DNA from: Thalassobaculum_A sp040219215
GTDB taxonomy: Bacteria > Pseudomonadota > Alphaproteobacteria > Thalassobaculales > Thalassobaculaceae
Direction: 5' to 3'
Assembly (NCBI RefSeq): GCF_040219215.1
Contig: NZ_JAVJSX010000007.1
Coordinates: 62,001-126,000 of the forward strand
Length of the DNA: 64,000 bases
Shown piece after piece: positions 44,754 to 53,152 of this stretch; the stretch's first letter is position 1; each line of letters opens with the position of its first letter. The position numbers and the translations under genes were made by a program. The notes beneath the pieces are model-generated. The model saw only the letters and a list, made by a program, of their open reading frames with translations. It was not told where the DNA came from and made no database searches.

Positions 44754-45836
44754 TCACGTCGGGCGCCGAACCTCGGGCGCCGGCTGCACGCGGGCGTCAG
44801 CGGGGATATGGGCGTCGAGCCAAGCGCGGACGTCGTCCAGGCCGGCCAGGATAAGGTCGCGCTCGACATGCCGCCAGATCCGCGGGATGTGGTGCAGGTA
44901 GCGCGGATTGTCGTACAGCGCCGACTGCCGGCCGAAGATGCCGAAAACCTTGAGGCCGCGCTGGGCGCCGAAGCCGTAGTAGCTGCGGTCGAAAGCCATC
45001 GGATCGGCGATCGGCGTCGCCGCTCGGTAGCGGTCGAGCAGGGCGTCCTCCAGGCCGGGCGCCAGGTCGCGCCGGGAGTCCTGCAGCAGCGAGGCGAGGT
45101 CGTAGGTCACCGGCCCTTCGACGGCGTCCTGGAAGTCGAGCAACCCGCATGCGGCGATCCCCGGACGGCCCGGCAGCACCATCAGGTTGTCGACGTGAAA
45201 ATCGCGCAGGACCAGTGTGTCCGGCGCGCCGCGCAGGACCGCAAGGCCGTCGCGCCACGCGGCCTCATAGCTCGCCCGTTCGGCCTGATCGAGCTCGCGC
45301 CCCAGCACCAGCGGGAAGTACCAGTCCAGCGGCAGCACGGCCTCGGCAATGAGCTTGTCGTCGGTATACGGCGGCACGTCGTAGCCGAGCGCACCGGTCC
45401 GGCGGTGCAGGTCGATCAGCAGGTCGGTGGCGCGGGCGTAGAGCATCACCTCCTCGGCGCCGCTTCCGAGCGCGCGGGTGTAGGTGATGTCGCCGAGATC
45501 CTCCAGCAGCAGGAAGCCGTCGGTGCGGTCTTCCGCCATGATTCGCGGTGCGCTGTAGCCGTAGCGGTGCAGTTGGGCGGCAACCGCCAGGAACGGCCGC
45601 ACGTCCTCGCCCTTGTCCGGCGGCGCATCCATCAGCACCGCGCGCTCGCTTTTGCGGATCAGCCGGTCGTACGACCGGAACGAGGCGTCGCGCGCCAGCG
45701 GCTGGCGCTCGGCGTCGCCCCAGCCGGCGGACTCCAGGAATCGCCGCAACCGGGCCTCGCGCCCGTCGGTCCCCTGCGCTTTGGCATCCGTCGCTATTGC
45801 CGTCGTCACACCATCACCCTGTTTCGCGTCAGGCAC
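44754..45836 (-). CDS. amgK: AmgK-like anomeric sugar kinase (aminoglycoside phosphotransferase fold)
   Basis: This 360-residue APH-fold kinase has the catalytic loop LRDFHVDNLM and the metal-binding LLDFQDA that follows. It resembles N-acetylmuramate/N-acetylglucosamine anomeric kinase AmgK and lies immediately before the MurU-like gene. It starts with GTG at 45836, overlapping tsaE by eight bases; GTG 45809 is an alternative start, nine residues shorter. It is part of the conserved divL-tsaE-amgK-murU-addB-addA order. Confidence 0.82.
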   Translation of the reverse strand: MPDAKQGDGVTTAIATDAKAQGTDGREARLRRFLESAGWGDAERQPLARDASFRSYDRLIRKSERAVLMDAPPDKGEDVRPFLAVAAQLHRYGYSAPRIMAEDRTDGFLLLEDLGDITYTRALGSGAEEVMLYARATDLLIDLHRRTGALGYDVPPYTDDKLIAEAVLPLDWYFPLVLGRELDQAERASYEAAWRDGLAVLRGAPDTLVLRDFHVDNLMVLPGRPGIAACGLLDFQDAVEGPVTYDLASLLQDSRRDLAPGLEDALLDRYRAATPIADPMAFDRSYYGFGAQRGLKVFGIFGRQSALYDNPRYLHHIPRIWRHVERDLILAGLDDVRAWLDAHIPADARVQPAPEVRRPT

Positions 45837-46296
45837 CGGCCAGCTCGTCCATCCGCACGGCCCAGGCTCCAGAAGCCTTCAGCGTTACCCGCCGTGCGTC
45901 TTCCGCTTGTTCGCATATTTCGATGGCGAGTTCGAGGCGATCGGCCGGAAGCCAGGGGCCGAGCCGGTCCGGCCACTCCACCAGCATCACGGCTTCGGCA
46001 AAACCCTCGTCGATTCCCAGCTCCTGAAGCTCCTCCGGATCGCCAAGCCGGTACAGGTCGCAGTGCCAGACCGCGCCCCGCGGCCCATCATAGGGCTGGA
46101 CCAGGGTGAAGGTCGGGCTTGGCACCTCGACCGCCGGATCAGCGACCCAGGCCCGCACGAACGCCCGGGCGAACGCGCTCTTGCCGGCGCCGAGCGGACC
46201 GGACAGCAGGACCGCTTCGCCCGGCCGGGCGAGTCCCGCGATCCGCCCGGCCAGCCGTTCGGTCGCCGCCAGGTCGGGCAGATCGACGACCGTCAC
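45829..46296 (-). CDS. tsaE: tRNA threonylcarbamoyladenosine biosynthesis ATPase TsaE
   Basis: This 155-residue P-loop ATPase has Walker A GPLGAGKS (33-40), VPSPTFTLVQPYDG and HCDLYRLGDPEEL, all standard for TsaE. It powers the TsaB-TsaD-TsaE machinery that makes the t6A modification of tRNAs reading ANN codons. It overlaps divL by four bases and amgK by eight bases. Confidence 0.95.
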   Translation of the reverse strand: MTVVDLPDLAATERLAGRIAGLARPGEAVLLSGPLGAGKSAFARAFVRAWVADPAVEVPSPTFTLVQPYDGPRGAVWHCDLYRLGDPEELQELGIDEGFAEAVMLVEWPDRLGPWLPADRLELAIEICEQAEDARRVTLKASGAWAVRMDELAGA

Positions 46297-48338
46297 GATG
46301 CGCCGGCGGTCCGTCGACCGGACCGCGGAATGCGGCAGATCACTTCAGTGCCGTGACCGGGCTCCGACAGCAGCTCCACGGTTCCGTGGTGCAGCTCGAC
46401 CAGCGATTTGACGAGCGCCAACCCCAGTCCCGCACCCGCGTCGCGCCCGGCACGTTCGAACCGGTCGAACACCCGGCCCTGGTCCTCCAGGGCGATGCCA
46501 ACGCCGGTGTCGGCCACCCGGAACAGAACCAGATCGCCATCTTCCTCCACCGTCACCAGCACGCGCCCGCCGTCGGGCGTGAATGCAAACGCGTTGGAAA
46601 CGAGGTTGTACAGCGCCTGGGTCAGCCGGCGCTCGTCCACCATGATCGGGGCAACCGTGCCGTCGACCCTCACCGAAAAATCGATCCGGCGGGCCCGCGC
46701 CCGTTCTCGGCCCAGGCCCTCGACCGCCTCGATCAGACGCAGCGGGTCGACCTCGATGCGTTCCAGTTCCAGGTACCCGGCCTCGATCGAAGCGAGGTCA
46801 AGGATGTCGTTGACCAACCGGACCAACCGGTTCGAGGACTGCAGAATCGCCCGGGCATACTCCTTCTGCCGGTCGTTCATCGGACCCGCGTATTCCTGCT
46901 CCAGGATCTCCGAGAAGCCGATGATGGCGTTCAGCGGGGTCCGCAACTCGTAGGAGACGTTCGCCAGGAACTCGCTCTTCAGGCGATCGGCCATTTCCAG
47001 GGCCTCGGTACGCTCCTGCAGGGCGCGCTGCACCGCCAGGGTGTCGGTCACGTCCCGGAAGCTCAGCAGGGAGGCGCCGTCCGGCAACGGGACGACGCCG
47101 TAGTCCAGCACCCGGCCGTCGCTCTGCTCGATCCGTCCGGAGCGCGGTACCCGCTCGGCCAGCCGGGCGACCCATTCCGCCTTCACGTCGGTCCAGCGAT
47201 CCTCCTCGGAGAACTTCAGCCGCATCGCCTCCAGCACCAGCCCGACATGCGGCTCGTCGTCGCCGAAATCGCCCGGCAAACCCCACTGATTGCGGTACGT
47301 CGGGTTGATCAGCTTCAGCCTGCCATCGGCACCGAAGGCGGCGATCCCGTCGTACAGGTTGTCCAGCGTCTCCTGCTGGACCGCCGTCAGCGTGTTGTAG
47401 GACCGCTCCAGGGTCAGGCGGTCGGTGACGTCCTCGAACACCATGAGCAGGCCGCCGAACGGGTGCGAGGTCACCGCCATGCGCACCGTGGTGTCGTCCG
47501 GCAGGAACAGCAGTTCCTCGTGACTGCCGATCAGGGTCGTGAACAGGCGGTTGAAGTCGTCCCGCCAGGCCCGGAAGTCGGACTGCTCCGGGAGCCGTCG
47601 GTTCTCGCGTGCCCGCTCCAGCACTTCGGTCAGGGTGGGGTCACGCTCCAGCAGGTCGGCGTCCACCGACCACAGCCGGCCGAACGCGGTGTTGGCGAAG
47701 ATCAGTCGCTTGTCGGGGCCGAAGATCGCGACCGCAGTGCGCAGGGTTTCCAGCACGTCGGCGTGGGCATCGACGTGGCGGGCGAGTTCCGACTGAAGCT
47801 GTTCGAGTGCCGTAAGGTCGCGGGCGGTACCGACCGTTCCGCCATCGGCGGCCGGGGTCTCGGTCACGTCGACCAGACGCCGGTCGCCGTGCACCACCAT
47901 GTTGCGGCTCTCGCTCTGGGCACGGCCGACATGAATTGCCCGCTCGGCCAGAGGGCCGACTTTCTCCAGTTCCGGATACAGAGGCATGGCCGGCGCGTTG
48001 CCGTAGCCAAGGCTACCGTCGGGCTTGCGCCGCCACACCGGAACCGCCACGCCCTCCAGGATCGAGCGTTCGTGCTCCTGCAGCCGGGCCGGCAGCGCCC
48101 GCTCCAGTTCCTGCACCGCCGCGCGCTCGGCGGCCAGGGCACGTTCGGCGTCCACGGTCTTCTTGATCTGGAGGGCGTACAGCAACGCCAGCAGGACCGT
48201 GAAGCCGCCCAGCACCATCATGGTGACGACATCCGTGCCGCCCGGTACCGCGTCTGCCGCGCTCTGGGCAAACGCCGACGCCGGAGCGACCAACGTCGCC
48301 CCGGCCCCGAACCATGCCGTTTTCCGCCCGTGTTTCAC
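46293..48338 (-). CDS. divL: DivL-like PAS sensor kinase with Tyr in place of the phospho-acceptor His
   Basis: This 681-residue membrane protein has an N-terminal hydrophobic or signal-like stretch (about 8-25) and a membrane segment at about 37-56. Two or three PAS-like regions follow (about 90-440), then a HisKA-type helix and an ATPase domain. The H-box reads NVSYELRTPLNAIIGF, with Tyr463 where kinases have His; the codon at 46950-46952 is TAC. The N box (YNLVSNAFAFTPDG), DTGVGI and GAGLGLALVK are intact. Tyr at this site is the hallmark of Caulobacter DivL, a cell-cycle regulator of CckA-CtrA signalling. The gene order divL-tsaE supports this. The start is GTG. Confidence 0.88.
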   Translation of the reverse strand: MKHGRKTAWFGAGATLVAPASAFAQSAADAVPGGTDVVTMMVLGGFTVLLALLYALQIKKTVDAERALAAERAAVQELERALPARLQEHERSILEGVAVPVWRRKPDGSLGYGNAPAMPLYPELEKVGPLAERAIHVGRAQSESRNMVVHGDRRLVDVTETPAADGGTVGTARDLTALEQLQSELARHVDAHADVLETLRTAVAIFGPDKRLIFANTAFGRLWSVDADLLERDPTLTEVLERARENRRLPEQSDFRAWRDDFNRLFTTLIGSHEELLFLPDDTTVRMAVTSHPFGGLLMVFEDVTDRLTLERSYNTLTAVQQETLDNLYDGIAAFGADGRLKLINPTYRNQWGLPGDFGDDEPHVGLVLEAMRLKFSEEDRWTDVKAEWVARLAERVPRSGRIEQSDGRVLDYGVVPLPDGASLLSFRDVTDTLAVQRALQERTEALEMADRLKSEFLANVSYELRTPLNAIIGFSEILEQEYAGPMNDRQKEYARAILQSSNRLVRLVNDILDLASIEAGYLELERIEVDPLRLIEAVEGLGRERARARRIDFSVRVDGTVAPIMVDERRLTQALYNLVSNAFAFTPDGGRVLVTVEEDGDLVLFRVADTGVGIALEDQGRVFDRFERAGRDAGAGLGLALVKSLVELHHGTVELLSEPGHGTEVICRIPRSGRRTAGAS

Positions 48339-48406
48339 GCGGCGAGCCTACGCGGCGACGCCGGAGCCGACAAGCGCGCCCGCCGGCCCCGATCGCCGCG
48401 ACAGGA

Positions 48407-49585
48407 TCAGTCCGCGGCGTCCCGGTCGAGGGCGGCAGCCAGGGCCGACGCCTTGTCGGTGCGCTCCCAGGTCAGTTCCGGCTCGGGCCGGCCGAAATGC
48501 CCGTTGCTTGCGGTCTGCCGGTAGATCGGCCGCAGCAGGTCGAGCATCTGAATGATGCCCTTCGGCCGCAGGTCGAAATGCTCGCGAATCAGCTGTTCGA
48601 TCCGGCGCTCCGGCACCCGCGCCGTACCCTGGGTGTTGACGTGGATGCTGGTCGGCTGGGCGACACCGATGGCATAGCTGACCTGCACCTCGCAGATGTC
48701 GGCCAAGCCCGACGCGACCACGTTCTTGGCGACGTAGCGCGCCGCGTATGCAGCCGAACGGTCAACCTTGGACGGGTCCTTGCCGGAGAACGCGCCGCCA
48801 CCATGGCACCCGATGCCGCCGTAGGTATCGACGATGATCTTGCGACCGGTCAGGCCGCAGTCACCGTGCGGGCCGCCGACGACGAACCGGCCGGTCGGGT
48901 TGATCAGGTACTTGGTGTCTGCGGAAATCATCTCGGCCGGCACCACCGGCTTCACGATCTCCTCGATCACCGCCTCGGTCAGGGTGGCGTGATCCACATC
49001 CTCGGCATGCTGGGTCGACAGCACGACGGTATCGATGGCGGCCGGCTTGTCGTTCTCGTACCGAATCGACACCTGCGCCTTGGCGTCCGGGCGCAGCCAC
49101 GGCAGCGTTCCGCTGCGCCGCACCTCGTTCTGCTGGCGGGTCAGCCGGTGCGCCAGCATGATGGGCATCGGCATGAGTTCCTCGGTCTCGCGGCAGGCAT
49201 ACCCGAACATCAGGCCCTGGTCGCCGGCTCCCTGGTCGAGGTCAAGGCCGGAACCTTCGTTGACGCCCATCGCGATGTCGGGAGACTGCTTGTCCAGCGC
49301 CACCAGCACGGCGGCGCTGGCGCCGTCGAAGCCGAGACGGCTGTCATCGTATCCGATGTCGAGCACGACATCGCGCGCGACCTGCGCGTAGTCCACCGAC
49401 GCGGTGGTGGTGATCTCGCCGGCCATCAGGATCAGCCCGGTGTTCACCAGCGTCTCGCAGGCCACCCGGCTGTTGCGGTCCTGGGCGAGCAGCGCGTCGA
49501 GGACGGCGTCGGAAATCTGGTCGGCGATCTTGTCCGGGTGACCCGGGCCGACCGACTCCGACGTCAGAATATACGCATCACTCAT
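48407..49585 (-). CDS. metK: S-adenosylmethionine synthetase, second copy linked to betaine synthesis
   Basis: This 392-residue enzyme forms SAM from ATP and methionine. Motifs are GPGHPDKIADQISDAVLDAL, GAGDQGLMFGYA and GGGAFSGKDPSKVDRS. It is not closely similar to the housekeeping MetK at 60017: its N-terminal third reads like gammaproteobacterial MetK (GEITTTASVDYAQVARD), while the other has the usual alphaproteobacterial GEVRGP form. ATG 49585 is preceded by CGGAG. It directly follows sdmT, so it probably supplies SAM for the three methylations of glycine to betaine. It reads on towards divL after 68 bases. Confidence 0.93.
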   Translation of the reverse strand: MSDAYILTSESVGPGHPDKIADQISDAVLDALLAQDRNSRVACETLVNTGLILMAGEITTTASVDYAQVARDVVLDIGYDDSRLGFDGASAAVLVALDKQSPDIAMGVNEGSGLDLDQGAGDQGLMFGYACRETEELMPMPIMLAHRLTRQQNEVRRSGTLPWLRPDAKAQVSIRYENDKPAAIDTVVLSTQHAEDVDHATLTEAVIEEIVKPVVPAEMISADTKYLINPTGRFVVGGPHGDCGLTGRKIIVDTYGGIGCHGGGAFSGKDPSKVDRSAAYAARYVAKNVVASGLADICEVQVSYAIGVAQPTSIHVNTQGTARVPERRIEQLIREHFDLRPKGIIQMLDLLRPIYRQTASNGHFGRPEPELTWERTDKASALAAALDRDAAD

Positions 49586-49648
49586 CAACAACTCCGTTTG
49601 GTAGTACAGCAGGGACGACAGGAGGCCGCAGCCTCGGACCGCCGTGAC

Positions 49649-50494
49649 TCAGTGTGTTCTGGCGACGAAATATTCCCAGCCGATCCGCCCGGCATCGGCG
49701 GCGTCGACCCAGAACTGCAAGGCCGCCGAGGTCCGGTCGACCGCTTCCTTGCCGATGCGGTCCTCGAACCACTCACGCCGCAACTCGAGCTGGTCGCGCA
49801 CCCAGGCGTAGGTCGGGGCAACGTGTTCCGACCAGTTCTCGTGGGTTTCGACGCTGAACCCGGCCTGTTCCAGGGCCGTCAGATAGGCGCCGCTGTCCCA
49901 CATGTCCGGCGACTTCACGCGGTCGTAGATCCGCTCGCGGTCGGCGGCAGGCGTTCCGTCGCGCACCAGCAGGTCCGTGAACACGATGGCGCCGCCCGGC
50001 TTCAGGACACGCTGTGCTTCCGTCAGGACCGCCGCCTTGTCGGCGGCGTGAAGGAACGCCTCCTGGCTCCAGTAGTAGTCGAAGCCGTCATTGTCGAACG
50101 GCAACGCATGGAAATCCGCCCAGGCGAAGCTGACCTTGTCGTCCAGTCCCTGCTCGGCGGTCAGTTCGCGACCCCACTCCAGCTCGCGCTCGGAAATGTT
50201 CGAGGCGACCACGTCGCAGCCGTAGCGCTTGGCCAGGAACCGGGCCAGCGCCCCGTAGCCGCTGCCGACATCGAGAACCGTGTCATCGGAGCCGAGCGCC
50301 ACGCCCTTGGCCATGCGCTCGTTGGAACGCTTCATGGCCTCGCGCAGCGAGTCCTCCGAGTTCTCGAAATAGCCGATGTGGATGTTCTCGCCCCAGATGT
50401 GCCGATAGATCTGATCGGCCGGGCCGTCATAGTAGTCCTTGGTCTGGGCGACGATGCTGTCGACCGCCGCCCGGTCCTGCGTCTGTACGCTCAT
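49649..50494 (-). CDS. Sarcosine/dimethylglycine N-methyltransferase
   Basis: This 281-residue SAM methyltransferase has motif I LDVGSGYGALARFLAKRYG, followed by NISERELEWGR and YYWSQEAFLHAADK. These features match SDMT enzymes, which turn sarcosine into dimethylglycine and then glycine betaine. AAGGAG precedes ATG 50494. It follows the glycine/sarcosine methyltransferase gene by 35 bases, as in known GSMT-SDMT pairs of halophiles. Acidic residues are frequent, in keeping with salt-adapted enzymes. Confidence 0.88.
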   Translation of the reverse strand: MSVQTQDRAAVDSIVAQTKDYYDGPADQIYRHIWGENIHIGYFENSEDSLREAMKRSNERMAKGVALGSDDTVLDVGSGYGALARFLAKRYGCDVVASNISERELEWGRELTAEQGLDDKVSFAWADFHALPFDNDGFDYYWSQEAFLHAADKAAVLTEAQRVLKPGGAIVFTDLLVRDGTPAADRERIYDRVKSPDMWDSGAYLTALEQAGFSVETHENWSEHVAPTYAWVRDQLELRREWFEDRIGKEAVDRTSAALQFWVDAADAGRIGWEYFVARTH

Positions 50495-50529
50495 GCTCTG
50501 CTCCTTCCCGGTATCGACAGGGCCGCGGC

Positions 50530-51285
50530 TCAGTGGCGCGGCTTGACGGCGATCTGCTGGAAGAAGTCGACCTCGTCCGGCTCAAAGTTCTGCTCGAAGT
50601 CGCCGTAGGTGGTCACACTGGTGAAACCGGCGTCATCCAGCAGCTTCTGCATGTAGTGCCGACGCAGCGGGAACAGCGACAGGTGGAACTTGTTGCCGTC
50701 GGGATAGCTGTATTCGAACTTCACCAGATCGTCCTGGATGATCGCCGGACGCGCATCGACGCCGTTGCCGACGTAGTAGAACTTGCGCTTCGAGCTGTAG
50801 CCGTTGTCGAGAATCTTGTCGTAGTTGCGGTGATCGATGATCAGAAGCCCGCCCGGGCGCAGCACGGTGCGCATCGAATCCAGCGCCTTGGTCCGCGCCT
50901 CCTCGTCGAACAGGTGGGTGAAGGCGTTGCCAAGACAGACCAGGGCATCGAACCTGTTGGCGCCGAACGCCGTGTCCAGTTCCCGCCAGTCCACGACCTT
51001 CGCGTCGGCCAAGGCGACGTCCATGTCCTCGGCGTTCTGTTCGGTCTGCCGGATCATCGCCTCCGATCCGTCGGACGCAGTCGTCTCGAAGCCGGCGTGG
51101 GCCAGCCGGATCGCGTGAAATCCGGTTCCAGCGGCGATATCGGCGACCTGCTTGCAGTCGTGGCGGCGCAGGATCCGCTCGAAGAAGCCGTTCTCCCCCT
51201 CGGCGCGGCTGTCCCAGCCGATCAGGCGGTCCCAGCGGGATACGAACTCCCGGGTGTACTCCCGCTTGTAGGCATCGTTCTGCAT
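50530..51285 (-). CDS. Glycine/sarcosine N-methyltransferase
   Basis: This 251-residue enzyme begins with YTREFVSRWDRLIGWDSRAE and has motif I ADIAAGTGFHAIRLAHAGF, then VCLGNAFTHLF and IIDHRNYDKILDNGY. These stretches match halophile and cyanobacterial GSMT, which methylate glycine to sarcosine and dimethylglycine. GGAGAC precedes ATG 51285. It is the first gene of gsmt-sdmt-metK. A roughly 250-base leader and an AT-rich promoter lie upstream, a likely site for osmotic control. Confidence 0.9.
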   Translation of the reverse strand: MQNDAYKREYTREFVSRWDRLIGWDSRAEGENGFFERILRRHDCKQVADIAAGTGFHAIRLAHAGFETTASDGSEAMIRQTEQNAEDMDVALADAKVVDWRELDTAFGANRFDALVCLGNAFTHLFDEEARTKALDSMRTVLRPGGLLIIDHRNYDKILDNGYSSKRKFYYVGNGVDARPAIIQDDLVKFEYSYPDGNKFHLSLFPLRRHYMQKLLDDAGFTSVTTYGDFEQNFEPDEVDFFQQIAVKPRH

Positions 51286-51448
51286 GTCGACGTCTCCATG
51301 GTCTCAGGCTGAGCGACCCGATGAGCGGGCCACAATCCGTCACGGCCGCGAAACCAGCGCGGCACAACAACGGACAAGGATTGGGCGACTGCGAATGCTT
51401 GCGCAGCCGCACATAAGGTCGACCCGGAGATTCTTTACCTCAACAGGG

Positions 51449-51495
51449 CCGATTGATGTCTGATGACGACACCGATTCAACCGATTGACGTCTGA
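51449..51495 (-). repeat. Direct repeat in the betaine operon leader
   Basis: CCGATTGATGTCTGA (51449-51463) and CCGATTGACGTCTGA (51481-51495) differ at one base and are 32 bp apart, about three helical turns. A partial third copy (CCGATT) lies at 51472. They sit just downstream of the predicted start site of the gsmt transcript and could bind a repressor or activator, or act in the RNA leader. Confidence 0.6.
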
Positions 51496-51542
51496 AATGC
51501 AACCCCGTTTAGAGGAATTTATCTGACAACCACACTTGGTGA

Positions 51543-51571
51543 ATTATAATACATTGATATTGTTATGGAAA
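51543..51571 (-). promoter_or_regulatory. Putative promoter of the betaine synthesis operon
   Basis: A perfect minus-strand TATAAT (51543-51548) is preceded, after 17 bases, by TTTCCA (51566-51571). The predicted start site is near 51535, giving a leader of about 250 bases before the glycine/sarcosine methyltransferase gene. TATAAT is rare in such a GC-rich region. Confidence 0.6.
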
Positions 51572-51793
51572 TTTTGATGGATTGAGTTTAACGTTGATCG
51601 CGATCGGTTCAGATCCGCGATTCTCTCGCATCAAATTATCCTAGAATCGGCGTTTATATCTCATACTCGTCATTTCCGGCATCCCTCAGCACAGGATACA
51701 GCGCTCATCAAATCAACACAAATAAGACTATAATGGTTAATAGTTTTAATATTTGTGACTTATACACAGCAACGCGCAACCCTTGGAAAAACA

Positions 51794-51820
51794 AAAAGGG
51801 CGCCCACTGGGCGCCCTTTT
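51794..51820. terminator. Bidirectional terminator downstream of ahcY
   Basis: AAAAGGGCGCCC and GGGCGCCCTTTT form a 12-bp perfect stem with a three-base loop, giving a T-run on both strands. On the minus strand it ends the ahcY transcript. So ahcY and the betaine operon appear to be separate transcription units. Confidence 0.88.
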
Positions 51821-51856
51821 CGGATTCGATCGCGGCACGCCGCTTCGGCTGACGCC

Positions 51857-53152
51857 TCAGTAGCGGTAGGTCTCGGTCTTGAACGGCCCGCTCGTCGGCA
51901 CGCCGATGTAGCTGGCCTGCTCCGTCGACAGCTTCGACAGGTTGGCGTTGATCTTCTTCAGGTGCAGTTCGGCCACCCGCTCGTCGAGCTTCTTCGGCAG
52001 CACGTAGACCTGCTTCTCGTACTTGCTGTGATTCTTCCACAGCTCGATCTGGGCCAGCACCTGGTTCGAGAACGAGGCGCTCATCACGAAGCTGGGGTGT
52101 CCGGTGGCGCAGCCCAGATTGACCAGCCGGCCTTCGGCCAGGACGATCAGGCGCTTGCCGTCCGGGAACACCACCTCGTCGACCTGCGGCTTGACGTTCT
52201 CCCACTTGAAGTTCCGCAGCGCGCCAATCTGGATCTCGGTGTCGAAGTGACCGATGTTGCAGACGATCGCCCGGTCCTTCATGGCCCGCATGTGGTCGAT
52301 CGTGATCACGTCCTTGTTGCCGGTCGCGGTCACGAAGATGTCGGCCGTCGGGGCCGCCTCTTCCATGGTCACGACCTGATACCCCTCCATTGCCGCCTGC
52401 AGCGCGCAGATCGGGTCGACCTCGGTCACCACGACCCGTGCGCCGGCGTTGCGCAGGCCCTGGGCCGAGCCCTTGCCGACGTTGCCGTAGCCGGCGACGA
52501 CCGCGACCTTGCCCGAGAACATCACGTCGGTCGCCCGGCGGATACCGTCGGCCAAGCTCTCGCGGCAACCGTAGAGATTGTCGAACTTCGACTTGGTGAC
52601 GCTGTCGTTGACGTTGATCGCCGGCACCGCCAGCGTGCCCTTCTTGGCCATCTCGTACAGGCGGTGGACTCCGGTCGTGGTCTCCTCGGAGACGCCGCGC
52701 ACGTCACTCATCAGCTCGGGGTACTTCTCGTGCATGATGACGGTGAGGTCACCGCCGTCATCGAGCAGCATGTTCGGGCGCCAGCCGTCCTTGCCGACGA
52801 TGGTCTGCTCGATGCACCACTCGTACTCCTCCTCGGTCTCGCCCTTCCAGGCGAAAACCGGGACCCCGGTGGCGGCGATGGCTGCGGCGGCATGGTCCTG
52901 GGTCGAGAAGATGTTGCACGACGACCAGCGGATCTCCGCACCCAGTGCCGTCAGGGTCTCGATCAGCACGGCGGTCTGGATGGTCATGTGCAGGCAGCCA
53001 GTGATTCGGGCGCCCTTCAGCGGCTTGCCCGGGCCGTACTCCTCGCGGATCGCCATCAGACCGGGCATTTCAGTTTCGGCAATCGCGATCTCGCGGCGGC
53101 CCCAGTCGGCAAGCTTGATGTCGGCGACCTTGTAGTCGGTAAACGCGGCCAT
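51857..53152 (-). CDS. ahcY: Adenosylhomocysteinase (SAH hydrolase)
   Basis: This 431-residue NAD-dependent enzyme splits S-adenosylhomocysteine to adenosine and homocysteine. It shows the NAD loop VAGYGNVGKGSAQGLRNAGA, the substrate residues NVNDSVTKSKFDNLYGCRES (stretch near residue 185), and the C-terminal PFKTETYRY. I chose ATG 53152 (MAAFTDYKVADIKLADWG) with AAGGAG upstream; a longer frame extends into variable sequence. SAH strongly inhibits methyltransferases, so its position beside the betaine genes makes functional sense, though ahcY also lies near divL in other alphaproteobacteria as I recall. Confidence 0.97.
   Translation of the reverse strand: MAAFTDYKVADIKLADWGRREIAIAETEMPGLMAIREEYGPGKPLKGARITGCLHMTIQTAVLIETLTALGAEIRWSSCNIFSTQDHAAAAIAATGVPVFAWKGETEEEYEWCIEQTIVGKDGWRPNMLLDDGGDLTVIMHEKYPELMSDVRGVSEETTTGVHRLYEMAKKGTLAVPAINVNDSVTKSKFDNLYGCRESLADGIRRATDVMFSGKVAVVAGYGNVGKGSAQGLRNAGARVVVTEVDPICALQAAMEGYQVVTMEEAAPTADIFVTATGNKDVITIDHMRAMKDRAIVCNIGHFDTEIQIGALRNFKWENVKPQVDEVVFPDGKRLIVLAEGRLVNLGCATGHPSFVMSASFSNQVLAQIELWKNHSKYEKQVYVLPKKLDERVAELHLKKINANLSKLSTEQASYIGVPTSGPFKTETYRY

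Larger units (their letters stand above)
51286..51856. other. AT-rich intergenic region between betaine operon and ahcY
   Basis: This is the only long gap in the window. By hand count, 51481-51780 is about 39% GC, against roughly two-thirds GC in the surrounding genes, falling to 27% at 51541-51600. It holds the putative promoter, the direct repeats, a plus-strand TATAAT at 51729-51734 and a bidirectional terminator. No open reading frame of interest lies in it. Confidence 0.8.

Noticed and set aside
46119..48524. 801-codon plus-strand frame opposite divL and tsaE
   Set aside because: It spans two unrelated conserved genes on the other strand and has no plausible start or domain.
51286..51448. 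Glycine riboswitch in the betaine operon leader
   Set aside because: A glycine sensor would make sense there, but the tandem aptamer core sequences are not visible.
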